This document shows, in pieces, positions 1 through 8,739 of a DNA stretch of 64,000 nucleotides. Source of the stretch: Actinomadura sp. NBRC 104412. Lineage in GTDB: Bacteria > Actinomycetota > Actinomycetes > Streptosporangiales > Streptosporangiaceae. The stretch is from positions 124,001 to 188,000 of the forward strand of contig NZ_BSTM01000002.1 of the NCBI RefSeq assembly GCF_030269515.1. The letters run 5' to 3'. A program made the translations under genes and the position numbers. The notes beneath the pieces are model-generated. The model did not search any database, was not told the origin of the DNA, and saw nothing but the letters and a program-made list of their open reading frames with translations. The number at the start of each line of letters is the position of its first letter. Positions within the stretch are counted from its first letter, which is position 1.

Positions 1-1
1 G

Positions 2-370
2 ATCGCGGGGAACGGGCCGAGGGGCATGCGCCTGGCGGCCCGGCACGGCGCGGGCTGGGTCAGCACGGGCGAGCGCGCCGCGGCCGAGGACCCGTGGAGC
101 GCGCTCCGCGCCCGGGTCGAGACGCTGGGCGCGGTGTGCGAGGAGGAGGGGCGCGACCCCGCCACGCTGCGCCGGATCCTGCTGACGGGGTTCACCGGCG
201 AGCCGTGGCTGGAGTCGCCGCGGTCGTTCGCGGACCTGTCCGCCCGCTACGGCGAGCTCGGCTTCGACGAGATCGTGGTGCACTGGCCGCGCGAACGCAC
301 CGAATTCGACGGCGACCTGCACCTGGACGGCGATATGAAGGTGTTCGAGTCCATCGCCCCCGCGGGGTGA
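2..370 (+). CDS. LLM class flavin-dependent oxidoreductase, C-terminal part
   Basis: Only the last 122 residues are inside the window; the reading frame is open back to base 2, so the gene starts further left. The first visible residues, IAGNGPRGMRLAARHGAGW, match the stretch in bacterial luciferase-like monooxygenases where an Asn-Gly-Pro turn precedes the helix ending in the Ala-x-x-x-Gly-Trp motif. The end (GFDEIVVHWPR) is the last beta strand of the TIM barrel. Such enzymes use reduced flavin or F420 to oxidise small organic molecules. The substrate cannot be told from this fragment. An SMR efflux gene follows 54 bp later on the same strand. Confidence 0.75.
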   Translation: MAGNGPRGMRLAARHGAGWVSTGERAAAEDPWSALRARVETLGAVCEEEGRDPATLRRILLTGFTGEPWLESPRSFADLSARYGELGFDEIVVHWPRERTEFDGDLHLDGDMKVFESIAPAG

Positions 371-424
371 GCCACGCGCGATCCCGGTCCCGTGCCGGGC
401 GCGACCGTCGAAGGAGACCGCCGC

Positions 425-754
425 ATGCCCTATGTCCTGCTGGCCCTGGCGATCGTGTCGGAGGTCGCGGCGACGCTGTCGCTGCGCGGCTCGGAGGGGC
501 TGTCCAAGGCCGGTCCGACCGTGGTGGTGGTCATCGGCTACCTGGTGTCGTTCGCGCTGCTGGCCAAGGCGCTGACGGCGCTGAACGTGGGTCCCGTGTA
601 CGCGATCTGGTCGGCGCTGGGCACGGTCGGGGCGTTCGTGGGCGGGGTGATGCTGTTCGACGAGCCGGTCCGCCCGCTGACGATCGCGGGCGCGGGGATC
701 GTCGTGGTCGGGGTGGTGGTGATGAACCTGGGCGGCGGCGTCAGCCACGGCTGA
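425..754 (+). CDS. SMR family small multidrug efflux protein
   Basis: A 109-residue, four-helix inner membrane protein of the EmrE/SugE type, the usual length for the family. The essential membrane-embedded glutamate is E13 in the segment IVSEVAATLSL, and the family signature GPVYAIWSALGTV is in helix 3. SMR proteins work as dimers and exchange protons for cationic drugs or guanidinium compounds; the substrate here is unknown. ATG at 425 is chosen because AAGGAG lies 8 bp upstream at 411-416; an upstream in-frame start at 392 would add 11 residues without a ribosome site. It follows the flavin oxidoreductase and may share its transcript. Confidence 0.88.
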   Translation: MPYVLLALAIVSEVAATLSLRGSEGLSKAGPTVVVVIGYLVSFALLAKALTALNVGPVYAIWSALGTVGAFVGGVMLFDEPVRPLTIAGAGIVVVGVVVMNLGGGVSHG

Positions 755-790
755 GCAGCGCCCGCACGGGACGGCGTGGGCGCGCCGGGT

Positions 791-1330
791 TCACATGCGA
801 TACCGCCCGCCTTCCTCGCCCCATTCGCCGAACGGCGGATCCCTGCCGGCGTCCAGCATCCCGGACACCGTCTCGTCCAGCAGCACGAACACCAACCGGC
901 GCACCTTGAGCCGCCGCGCGGCGCCGGCCGTCTCGGCGATGCCGGCGCCGGGGCCGGAGAACACCAGGTCGGCCCCCTCCGCCCAGCGCGGGAACGCCGT
1001 GTGCTCCGGCGCCCAGATCGCCGTGTGGCGACCGGCGGCGATCCGGTAGCCGTAGAGTCCCCCGCCCACCGGGACGGGGTCGACGCGCAGCGGCCCGTGC
1101 CGGAACGGCGCCGCGGCGGGCTCGCACATGCCGGTCTCCCGGGCGATCCGCAGCAGGTCCGGGTGGGGCGCGTCGTCGCGGACGAGCCAGGCGTCCGCGG
1201 TCCCGGGCGGCTCGGAGCCCGCGCCGCCGTCGATCCCGACCCGCGTGCGGCCGTACTCGACGAGCAGGCCCGCCGGGGCGAACCGGGGCGACCGCGCCGC
1301 TCCGGCCCCGAGCAGGATCAGGCGCGCCAT
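791..1330 (-). CDS. MBL-fold-like hypothetical protein without metal ligands
   Basis: A 179-residue protein beginning MARLILLGAGAARSPRF and continuing GLLVEYGRTRVGIDGG. This looks like the first beta strands of the metallo-beta-lactamase fold (RNase Z and PqqB-like branch). A later stretch, WAPEHTAFPRWAEGADLVFSG, resembles the equivalent part of MBL-like proteins. The HxHxDH metal signature expected after the IDGG loop is absent; the position reads GTADAWLVRDD. Catalysis by two zinc ions is therefore unlikely, and a binding or degenerate role is more plausible (inference). The longer upstream extension of this frame is ordinary GC-driven open sequence, and ATG at 1330 fits the domain start. 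Confidence 0.6.
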   Translation of the reverse strand: MARLILLGAGAARSPRFAPAGLLVEYGRTRVGIDGGAGSEPPGTADAWLVRDDAPHPDLLRIARETGMCEPAAAPFRHGPLRVDPVPVGGGLYGYRIAAGRHTAIWAPEHTAFPRWAEGADLVFSGPGAGIAETAGAARRLKVRRLVFVLLDETVSGMLDAGRDPPFGEWGEEGGRYRM

Positions 1331-1398
1331 AGCAGGATCGTCACCCCGTGCGGCCGCCGCGTCCACCCCTCCGGGTGGCCGGAGCCCGGTGGCGGGCC

Positions 1399-1923
1399 TC
1401 AGATGGCGAGCAGGCGGTCCACCAGGTCGCGGTAGGCGCGCAGGGACTGCCGCAGCCGCTCGGTGTCGGGCGGCTCGCCTCCCGCGCCGTCCCGCGCCGA
1501 CTCGTCGACGACGCGCTTGCGGTCGGCGATGGCCCGGCCGAGGGCGTTCACGACCTCGGCCGCCAGCTCTTCGGCGCGGCGTGCCGAGTCCGCCGGGTCG
1601 TCCACGAACGCGGCCTGCACGACGTGCCACCGGTCGCGGAATCCGCCGGCCTCCGCCTCGTCCAGCAGGCGCGGGCGCTTGCGCCCGTGCTCGCCCGGCG
1701 CCGCCGCCTGCGCGGGCATCGGCCGGGCGGCGGGCCGGGCGGGCGCGCCGCCGCGTTCGCGGCCTTGGTGGGTACGGGGCTCATCGCCCGGACGGGGCGG
1801 CTCCGCGGTGCGCGGCGGACCGGGCGTGTCCTGCTTCGGGGCGGGCGGGGTCTTCGGAGGGCCGGCGACCCGGATGTCCGGGGATCCGGCGGGGGTTCGG
1901 GGGTCGGGGGGTGTGCCGTGCAT
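1399..1923 (-). CDS. hypothetical protein, proline-rich N-terminus
   Basis: 174 residues. The first ~85 are rich in Pro, Ala and Arg and look disordered. Residues from about 95 on (GFRDRWHVVQAAFVDDPADSARRAEELA) form a helical domain that repeats part of the upstream neighbour, which reads YREQWLTVQERFVDQPGAAVEQAD at the same place. Both also end in a helix of the type LRQSLRAYRDLVDRLL. The two genes are 13 bp apart on the same strand and look like a duplicated pair. No enzymatic motif is visible and I do not recognise a named family. Confidence 0.6.
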   Translation of the reverse strand: MHGTPPDPRTPAGSPDIRVAGPPKTPPAPKQDTPGPPRTAEPPRPGDEPRTHQGRERGGAPARPAARPMPAQAAAPGEHGRKRPRLLDEAEAGGFRDRWHVVQAAFVDDPADSARRAEELAAEVVNALGRAIADRKRVVDESARDGAGGEPPDTERLRQSLRAYRDLVDRLLAI

Positions 1924-1936
1924 GGGACCGGGCTCC

Positions 1937-2497
1937 CTATGAGCTCTGGGCGGCCCGGTCGCCCGGCAGGGCTCCGAGCAGGTCGTCGAACAGCGCGTGG
2001 TAGTGCACCATCGCCTGGCGCAGCTCCTCGGTGGTGGCCTCCCGGCGTCCCGCGCGGACGCCGATGTCGTGACCGCGCCGGTAGTGGTCCAGGACGCCGG
2101 CGTGCTCGACCGACAGGTGCTCGATCCGGTCGTCGAAGTCGCGCGTGGGGTAGCCGCGCTCGCCCATCACCACCAGCACCAGCCGGTCCGCCTGCTCGAC
2201 GGCCGCGCCGGGCTGGTCGACGAACCGCTCCTGGACGGTCAGCCACTGCTCCCGGTAGCGCTCGCGCTGTGCCGGGTCGAGCTCGCGCAGCTCCAGCTCA
2301 CGGTGCCGCCTGTGGCGGGACATCAGCTCCCGTTCGGCGGCCGCGCGGCCGCCGTGGCGCTCCACGGCGCGGTCGTACTCGGGCCCGAACCGTCGTCTGA
2401 GCCGCCGAGTGCGGGCACGGTTCCAGGACGCGTACCCGAACGCGGCCACCAGGGCGAGGAACGCCACGGCGACCACGATCATGAGAATGGTGGACAT
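1937..2497 (-). CDS. membrane-anchored hypothetical protein, paralogue of its downstream neighbour
   Basis: 186 residues. One N-terminal transmembrane helix (MSTILMIVVAVAFLALVAAF) is followed by an Arg-rich cytoplasmic segment and a helical domain with YREQWLTVQERFVDQP and a C-terminal helix TEELRQAMVHYHALFDDLL. The start at 2497 is supported by a GGGAGGA ribosome site; a longer frame back to 2542 has none. The soluble domain is shared with the following gene at 1399-1923, which lacks the membrane helix. Proteins of this shape are common hypothetical proteins in actinomycetes. Function unknown. Confidence 0.65.
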   Translation of the reverse strand: MSTILMIVVAVAFLALVAAFGYASWNRARTRRLRRRFGPEYDRAVERHGGRAAAERELMSRHRRHRELELRELDPAQRERYREQWLTVQERFVDQPGAAVEQADRLVLVVMGERGYPTRDFDDRIEHLSVEHAGVLDHYRRGHDIGVRAGRREATTEELRQAMVHYHALFDDLLGALPGDRAAQSS

Positions 2498-2762
2498 CGG
2501 TCCTCCCTGTGTTCCAGCGATGACCCGCCGATGCCCGGACAATCGCCCTCAAAACAGCGGTAAGGCCGCGCTGCCCGGCCCGCGCGGGGGGAAACGGGCC
2601 TCCGTGCTGCGACAACGGAACCGGGCGGATCAGCGAAGATCGCGCCATGTCGGTAGACGGTCGGATGTGATGCGCTCTACGGTGATCGCGTGCTGTGATG
2701 GGGGGTCCACACGGTCGCTCGCGCGGCAGGGGCGCGGGCCCTCGGATGGGAAGTGATGCGCG

Positions 2763-3233
2763 GTGCGCCATGCGTTCGGATTCGTGCTCGGCGTCCTGCT
2801 GACCCCCGCGCTGGCGTACGGCGCGGCGTGGGGCTATGTCCAGGCGTTGCAGTCCTTCGACGGGGCCCGGCAGGAGATCACCGACAGCACCCGGATGTAC
2901 GGGGCCTTCGCGCTGCTGGCCGCGGTCGGGCTGGTCACCGGCGTGATCATCGTGGCGCGCTGGGCCTCGCCGCTGGTCTCCCTGATCCCCTCGCTGGTGC
3001 TGCTGGGCCTGTCGGCCTACTTCCTGGTCGACCCCGGCGCGGTGCTCGACCTGCCGGGGAAGGTCCCTCCCGCCGGGGACCTGGACCTCGGGATCCGCAC
3101 GCTGATGGGCTCGGGCATCTACGCGATGCTCGGGTTCGCCCTGCTCATGCCGACCTGGGCGCCGCGCCGCTGGAGCTCGGACCGCGAGGGCGACGACGAG
3201 GACGCCGAGGTGTTCTACTCCGCCGCGCGCTGA
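2763..3233 (+). CDS. multi-pass membrane protein of unknown function
   Basis: 156 residues starting with GTG. Four hydrophobic segments are visible at about residues 4-24, 46-66, 70-90 and 112-130, with an acidic cytoplasmic tail (REGDDEDAEVFYSAAR). The loop between helices 1 and 2 (QALQSFDGARQEITDS) and a loop with DPGAVLDLPGKVPPAGDLD are the only long polar parts. No transporter or enzyme signature is seen. It stands alone between two minus-strand loci, with a 265-bp upstream gap in which I see no clear promoter. Confidence 0.65.
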   Translation: MRHAFGFVLGVLLTPALAYGAAWGYVQALQSFDGARQEITDSTRMYGAFALLAAVGLVTGVIIVARWASPLVSLIPSLVLLGLSAYFLVDPGAVLDLPGKVPPAGDLDLGIRTLMGSGIYAMLGFALLMPTWAPRRWSSDREGDDEDAEVFYSAAR

Positions 3234-3249
3234 CCTCCCGGCGCGACGG

Positions 3250-3757
3250 TCAGGGGGCGGCGGGCCGCCCGTCGAGGTCGTAGGCGTCCTCGCCCCGGTA
3301 GAGCCGGGCCACGACCTCCTCGATGTCGGTCTCCCGCAGGTCGATGTGGCGCACGCCGTACCGTCCCGCCAGCTCGGCCACCACCGCGGCGGCGTTGGAC
3401 GCGCGGGGCAGGCGCAGCCGCGATGCCGCGGGCCAGGTCGTCGGCCAGCCACCACGCTTGCAGGTCCACCGGGCGGTGCAGGTCGATCGCCACGTCCCCA
3501 CTGCGGATCCGCTCGGTCAGCTCCATCCCGCCGAAGATCTGCACGGGGCCGATCAGCGCCTGGGTGAGGAAGCAGAACGTGACCGCGTCCGCGACGTCGT
3601 ACCCGCCCAGCCCGGGACGCTCGTTCCACAGCGCGATGAGCAGGTAGGCGCGCAGGAAGCCGAAGACGGTGTTGGTCAGGGCCTCGGCGAAGGCGCTGAG
3701 CGGATAGGCGGTATGCCGACGGAACGCGTACCACGCGACCCACGGAAGCACCCCCAC
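3250..3757 (-). pseudogene. ABC-2 transporter remnant: permease N-terminus joined to ATPase C-terminus
   Basis: Reading on the minus strand from GTG 3757, the first ~110 codons match the start of an ABC-2 type permease (YAFRRHTAYPLSAFAEALTN, then two membrane segments and the conserved VDLQAWWLADDLARG). Near 3410-3425 this frame loses sense. A second frame then reads AAAVVAELAGRYGVRHIDLR and DIEEVVARLYRG, which is the regulatory C-terminal end of a partner ABC ATPase. In the intact operon type the order is permease, second permease, ATPase, so an internal deletion that removed the end of the first permease, the second permease and most of the ATPase explains the junction. The product cannot be a working transporter. 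Confidence 0.7.
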
Positions 3758-3858
3758 TTGCGGAGAGCATACGGAGGTTCGCGCAGCGAATCCATGGGGT
3801 GACCGCCGCGGGCCTCCGGGCCCCGCGCGGCGGGCCCGGAGGCTCGGGGTTCAGGCGG

Positions 3859-5352
3859 TCAGGGCAGCGGGGGCTTGCCGGGGGAGTAGATCCAGGTCTG
3901 GAAGAAGGCGTCCAGGTCCTGCCCGGAGACCCGCTCGGCCAGTGCCGTGAACTGCTCGGTGGTGGCGTTGCCGTACCGGTGCTCGGCCACCCACGTGCGC
4001 AGCAGCGAGAAGAACTTCCGGTCGCCGATCCGCTCGCGCAGGAACTGCAGCACCATCGCGCCGCCGTCGTACACGCGGTTGTTGAACATCGTGTCCCGCT
4101 TCGGATCGGCGATCACCACCGACCACCACGGCCGGTTCGCCGGGTCGGGGAACGGCCGCGCGTTGTAGGTCGCGCGGACCGCGTCGCGCACCGCCGTCCC
4201 GCCGTGCAGCTCGTTCCAGTACAGGTGGTTCCAGGTGGCGAAGCTCTCGTTCAGCCAGATGTCCTTCCACCGTGCCGGGGAGACGCTGTCGCCGAACCAC
4301 TGGTGGGCGAGCTCGTGCGCGATCGTGGTGGTGTCGCGCACGGCCGAGTACACCGGCTTGCCCTGGGTCTCCAGCGAGAAGCCGAGCGGCTGCCCGTTGA
4401 AGCGGGCGTCGTCGGCGATGGCCCCGACGGTGCTGAACGGGTACCGGCCCCAGAGCCTCGTCCACAGGTCGGTGGCCTCGTTGGTGGTCTCGAAGAAGAA
4501 GTCCACCGCGTCGGGCTGGCCGGCGAGCAGGACCGGGTCGACGGCGGTGTAGTTGGGGGTGCCGAGCGGGGTGCGGCCCGTCCTGACCTCCCACTTGCCG
4601 ATGTCCAGCGTGGTCAGGTACGAGGCCATCGGCCTGTCCTCGCGCCACTTGTACGTGGTCGCCCCGGTGGCCGAGGCGCGCCTGCTGAACGCGGCCCGCT
4701 CCTTCCTCGTCGAGACCAGCACCCCGTTCGTGACCACGCCCAGGCCCTCGGGCACGGTGACGGCGTAGTCGTAGGTGGCCTTGTCGCTGGGGTGGTCGTT
4801 CACCGGGAACCAGGTGGAGGGCCCGTTGGGCTCGGCGCCGACGAACGCGCCGTCCGGCGTGTGCAGGAACCCGTACGGTGACCCGAACACGATCGGCGAC
4901 CCGACGATCGTCTGCGGGACGCCGCCGTAGGTGACGGCCGCCTTGAACGTGCGTCCCTTGCGCAGGCCCTTGCGCGGGGTGATGGTGAGCTCCTGGCCGC
5001 GCCGGGTGAAGGACGCCTTGGCGCCGTCGACGGTGACGCGTTCCACGTCCATCCCGGACAGGTCGAGGTTGAAGCTCGACAGGTTCTGGGTGGCCCGTGC
5101 CGTCATCGTCACGACGCCGTCGAGCTGGTCGAACTCGGGGTCGTAGGCGAGTTTCAGCGAGTAGTGCCGGGCGTCGTACCCGCCGTTGCCCTCAAGAGGG
5201 AAGTAGGGGTCGCCGACGCCGGGCGCGCCGGGGGTGAACCGGTGCTTGCCCGCGGGAGCGGCGGCGGTGGCGGGACCGGCGAGCAGGAGCGTGGTGACCC
5301 CTGCGGCGGCCAGCGCGACCGGTAACGTGCGCGGGGGGTGACGCATCGCCAT
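3859..5352 (-). CDS. secreted M1 family zinc metallopeptidase
   Basis: 497 residues. An N-terminal signal peptide (hydrophobic PVALAAAGVTTLLLAG, then ATAAA cleavage region at about residue 31) directs export. A beta-sandwich domain occupies roughly 45-245, then the gluzincin domain. The zinc site is H346-E347-x-x-H350 with the third ligand E369 in WLNES. In place of the GxMEN motif that holds the substrate N-terminus in classical aminopeptidase N, the sequence is GFSLETQ (E328 kept), as in a set of actinobacterial M1 enzymes. The C-terminal ERAP-like helical domain is missing, so the protein is short. Start at 5352 has GAGGA upstream. Probably an extracellular peptidase. Confidence 0.9.
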   Translation of the reverse strand: MAMRHPPRTLPVALAAAGVTTLLLAGPATAAAPAGKHRFTPGAPGVGDPYFPLEGNGGYDARHYSLKLAYDPEFDQLDGVVTMTARATQNLSSFNLDLSGMDVERVTVDGAKASFTRRGQELTITPRKGLRKGRTFKAAVTYGGVPQTIVGSPIVFGSPYGFLHTPDGAFVGAEPNGPSTWFPVNDHPSDKATYDYAVTVPEGLGVVTNGVLVSTRKERAAFSRRASATGATTYKWREDRPMASYLTTLDIGKWEVRTGRTPLGTPNYTAVDPVLLAGQPDAVDFFFETTNEATDLWTRLWGRYPFSTVGAIADDARFNGQPLGFSLETQGKPVYSAVRDTTTIAHELAHQWFGDSVSPARWKDIWLNESFATWNHLYWNELHGGTAVRDAVRATYNARPFPDPANRPWWSVVIADPKRDTMFNNRVYDGGAMVLQFLRERIGDRKFFSLLRTWVAEHRYGNATTEQFTALAERVSGQDLDAFFQTWIYSPGKPPLP

Positions 5353-5503
5353 GAGGATCCTCTTCTCGCGTCGTGGGCGATCGGATGACCCCAAGATCGT
5401 GAACCCGTCGGGGGATCCTGTCGATGGCGCTGCCGTTAGTGGCCAATTGGTGGCCGATTCGGAATAAGTCGGCGGAATCAGGGTGTGCGGCACCGAACCG
5501 CCG

Positions 5504-5545
5504 GAAGGCCCCTCCTCCGGGTGTAGGGACGGAGGAGGGGCCTTC
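5504..5545 (-). terminator. strong hairpin downstream of aceA
   Basis: GAAGGCCCCTCCTCCG at 5504-5519 pairs perfectly with CGGAGGAGGGGCCTTC at 5530-5545, a 16-bp stem with a 10-nt loop. It lies 170 bp beyond the stop of aceA and 151 bp before the start of the M1 peptidase gene, both on the minus strand. There is no U tract, as is common in GC-rich actinobacteria. It is the main element in the 363-bp gene-free stretch 5353-5715. The rest of that stretch holds no recognisable gene. Confidence 0.65.
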
Positions 5546-5715
5546 GCATGCCGGCCGGGGCTGGGCCGGCATCTTCCCTGTGAGCCCGAGAACGGGTTCT
5601 GCAAGCCCGGTGTGACGGGTCCCGTGAGCCCGGCGGGACGAGGGAACGCCCAGAGGGGAGACGCCTGGACGGCGGGGGCGGGGGACGGGGCGGCGGCGCG
5701 CCCCGCCTCATGGCG

Positions 5716-6999
<1,284 letters not shown>

Positions 7000-7081
7000 G
7001 ATCTTGCCCTTCTCTGTCGTCCCCTGGGTGCTTGCCCAGAACTATGCCCTGGGGACACCGCGCCGCCGAACCGATGAGTAA

Positions 7082-7092
7082 CAGAAGTTCTG
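7082..7092. promoter_or_regulatory. candidate RamB operator in the aceA-ramB divergent region
   Basis: CAGAAGTTCTG is a perfect 5-1-5 inverted repeat. Its half sequence AGAACT recurs at 7038-7043 in the opposite orientation, nearer aceA. The palindrome sits about 12 bp before the likely ramB -10 box (TATTCT, 7105-7110), so a bound protein would cover the -35 position. ramB's GTG start (7117) follows that -10 by 6 nt, so the ramB mRNA is probably leaderless. That RamB is the protein bound here is inferred from the gene arrangement. Confidence 0.4.
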
Positions 7093-7116
7093 CGTTTTTT
7101 CCGCTATTCTCAACCT

Positions 7117-8586
7117 GTGGCGACCTTGCGACCAGAAGAACCCCTCAACTTGACGAGCGATGTCGACCTGGTCACCTTCGGGCAGCGTCTCCGGCATCTG
7201 CGCAAGGCGCGCGGCATGACGCTGTCGGAGCTCGGGGAGCGCGTCGGCCGGGCGCCGTCCCAGCTGTCCCTGCTGGAGAACGGGCGGCGCGAGCCCAAGC
7301 TGACGCTGTTGCAGTCGCTGGCCGCCGCGCTGGAGGTCCCGGTCGAGGAGCTGCTGCGCCGCCAGCCCCCCAGCCGCCGCGCGCAACTGGAGATCGCCCT
7401 GGAGGAGGCGCAGCGCGATCCGCTGTACCGATCGCTGGGGCTGTCCCACCTCAAGGTCGGCAAGCGGCTGCCCAACGAGGTCATCGAGCACATCCTGGCC
7501 TTGTACGGGGAGCTGAAGCGCAGCCGTACCAAGCCCACCGCCAGCCCCGAGGAGGCCCGCAAGGCCAACGCCGAGCTGCGCCGCCAGATGCGCGAGCGCG
7601 GCAACTACTTCGGCGAGATCGAGCGGCTGGCCGCGCAGACCCTGGACGCCGTCGGCTACCGTGGCGGCGCGGTGTCGCAGGGCATGCTGATGACACTGGT
7701 CAACCACTTCGGCTTCGGGCTCCAGTACGTCCAGGACCTGCCACGCTCTGTGAGGTCCATCACCGACCTGCGCAACCGGCGCATCTACCTGGAGCGTGAG
7801 CAGCTCGGCATGCACACGCCCCGCACCATCCTCTTGCAGACCCTGGGGCACATCGCCCTCGACCACGACGTGCCCAAGGACTTCGCCGACTTCCTGCGGC
7901 AGCGCGTCGAGGCCAACTACTTCGGCGCCGCGATGATGATGCCGGAACGGGCCGTCGTCCCCTACCTCCAGGAGGCCAAGGAGGCGCGCGAGCTGTCCGT
8001 GGAGGATCTCGCCGACGTGTTCTCCGTTTCCTACGAGATGGCCGCGCACCGCTTCACCAACGTGGCGACCCACCACCTGGGCCTCCAGTTGCACTTCACC
8101 AAGAACGACGAGAACGGCACCATCTACAAGGCGTACGCCAACGACGGGCTGGTCTTCCCCCAGGACGAGGACGGCGCGATCGAGGGCCAGCGGATGTGCC
8201 GCGAGTGGGCGGGCCGGCACGTGTTCCAGACCGCCGACCGGTTCTCGGTCTACTACCAGTACACCGACACCCCGACCGGGACGTACTGGTGCCTGTCGCA
8301 CATCGACCCCAGCCACGAGCGCGACTTCGCGATCACCCTGGGCGTCCGGTACGAGGACTCCCGCTGGTTCCGCGGGAGAGAGACCACCAACCGGGTCAAG
8401 TCGGGTTGTCCGGACGGCGACTGCTGCCAGCGCCCCCCGGCCGAGCTGGCCGAGCGCTGGGAGGGCATGGCCTGGCCGTCGGCGCGGGCCCATTCGCACG
8501 TCCTGTCGGTGCTGCCGCCGGGCGCGTTCCCCGGCGTGGACGAGGCCGACGTTTACGCGTTCTTGGATCGGCATGCCGCCGGATGA
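7117..8586 (+). CDS. ramB: RamB-like short-chain fatty acyl/acetate metabolism regulator
   Basis: 489 residues. An XRE helix-turn-helix at about 20-75 (FGQRLRHLRKARGMTLSELG, then LSLLENGRREPKLTLL) is followed by an IrrE/ImmA-like domain in the middle (TLGHIALDHD, EANYFGAAMMMP) and a C-terminal ScfR-type domain with a Cys cluster (SGCPDGDCCQRPP). This domain order and length are those of RamB, which senses acyl-CoA status and represses glyoxylate-cycle genes in corynebacteria and mycobacteria. The HExxH of true peptidases is replaced by a divergent H-x4-H, so a sensor rather than protease role is likely. Its position next to aceA supports the call. Confidence 0.9.
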   Translation: MATLRPEEPLNLTSDVDLVTFGQRLRHLRKARGMTLSELGERVGRAPSQLSLLENGRREPKLTLLQSLAAALEVPVEELLRRQPPSRRAQLEIALEEAQRDPLYRSLGLSHLKVGKRLPNEVIEHILALYGELKRSRTKPTASPEEARKANAELRRQMRERGNYFGEIERLAAQTLDAVGYRGGAVSQGMLMTLVNHFGFGLQYVQDLPRSVRSITDLRNRRIYLEREQLGMHTPRTILLQTLGHIALDHDVPKDFADFLRQRVEANYFGAAMMMPERAVVPYLQEAKEARELSVEDLADVFSVSYEMAAHRFTNVATHHLGLQLHFTKNDENGTIYKAYANDGLVFPQDEDGAIEGQRMCREWAGRHVFQTADRFSVYYQYTDTPTGTYWCLSHIDPSHERDFAITLGVRYEDSRWFRGRETTNRVKSGCPDGDCCQRPPAELAERWEGMAWPSARAHSHVLSVLPPGAFPGVDEADVYAFLDRHAAG

Positions 8587-8681
8587 CCGATGTGTTGTGG
8601 GGACGTTAAGTTCTCGGGTCGGCTGCCATAGGCGCGTTCCAAGAGTGAATCAATCGCGCTGACATGGCGTTTCCTAGCTAA

Positions 8682-8710
8682 GGGAACATCTCGCCCGAAA
8701 GGGCGTTCCC
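8682..8710. terminator. hairpin between ramB and gpgS
   Basis: CGCCC at 8692-8696 pairs with GGGCG at 8701-8705 around a GAAA tetraloop. An outer pairing GGGAA (8682-8686) with TTCCC (8706-8710) extends it across a one-sided bulge. The stable GNRA loop suggests a real RNA structure. It lies 96 bp after ramB and 30 bp before gpgS, so it could end the ramB transcript or sit in the gpgS leader. Confidence 0.4.
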
Positions 8711-8739
8711 CCGGACGGTCCCGACGGAAGGGAGATCGC

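Noticed and set aside
392..424. Longer start for the SMR protein
   Set aside because: The extra 11 residues have no ribosome site and the SD AAGGAG fits ATG 425.
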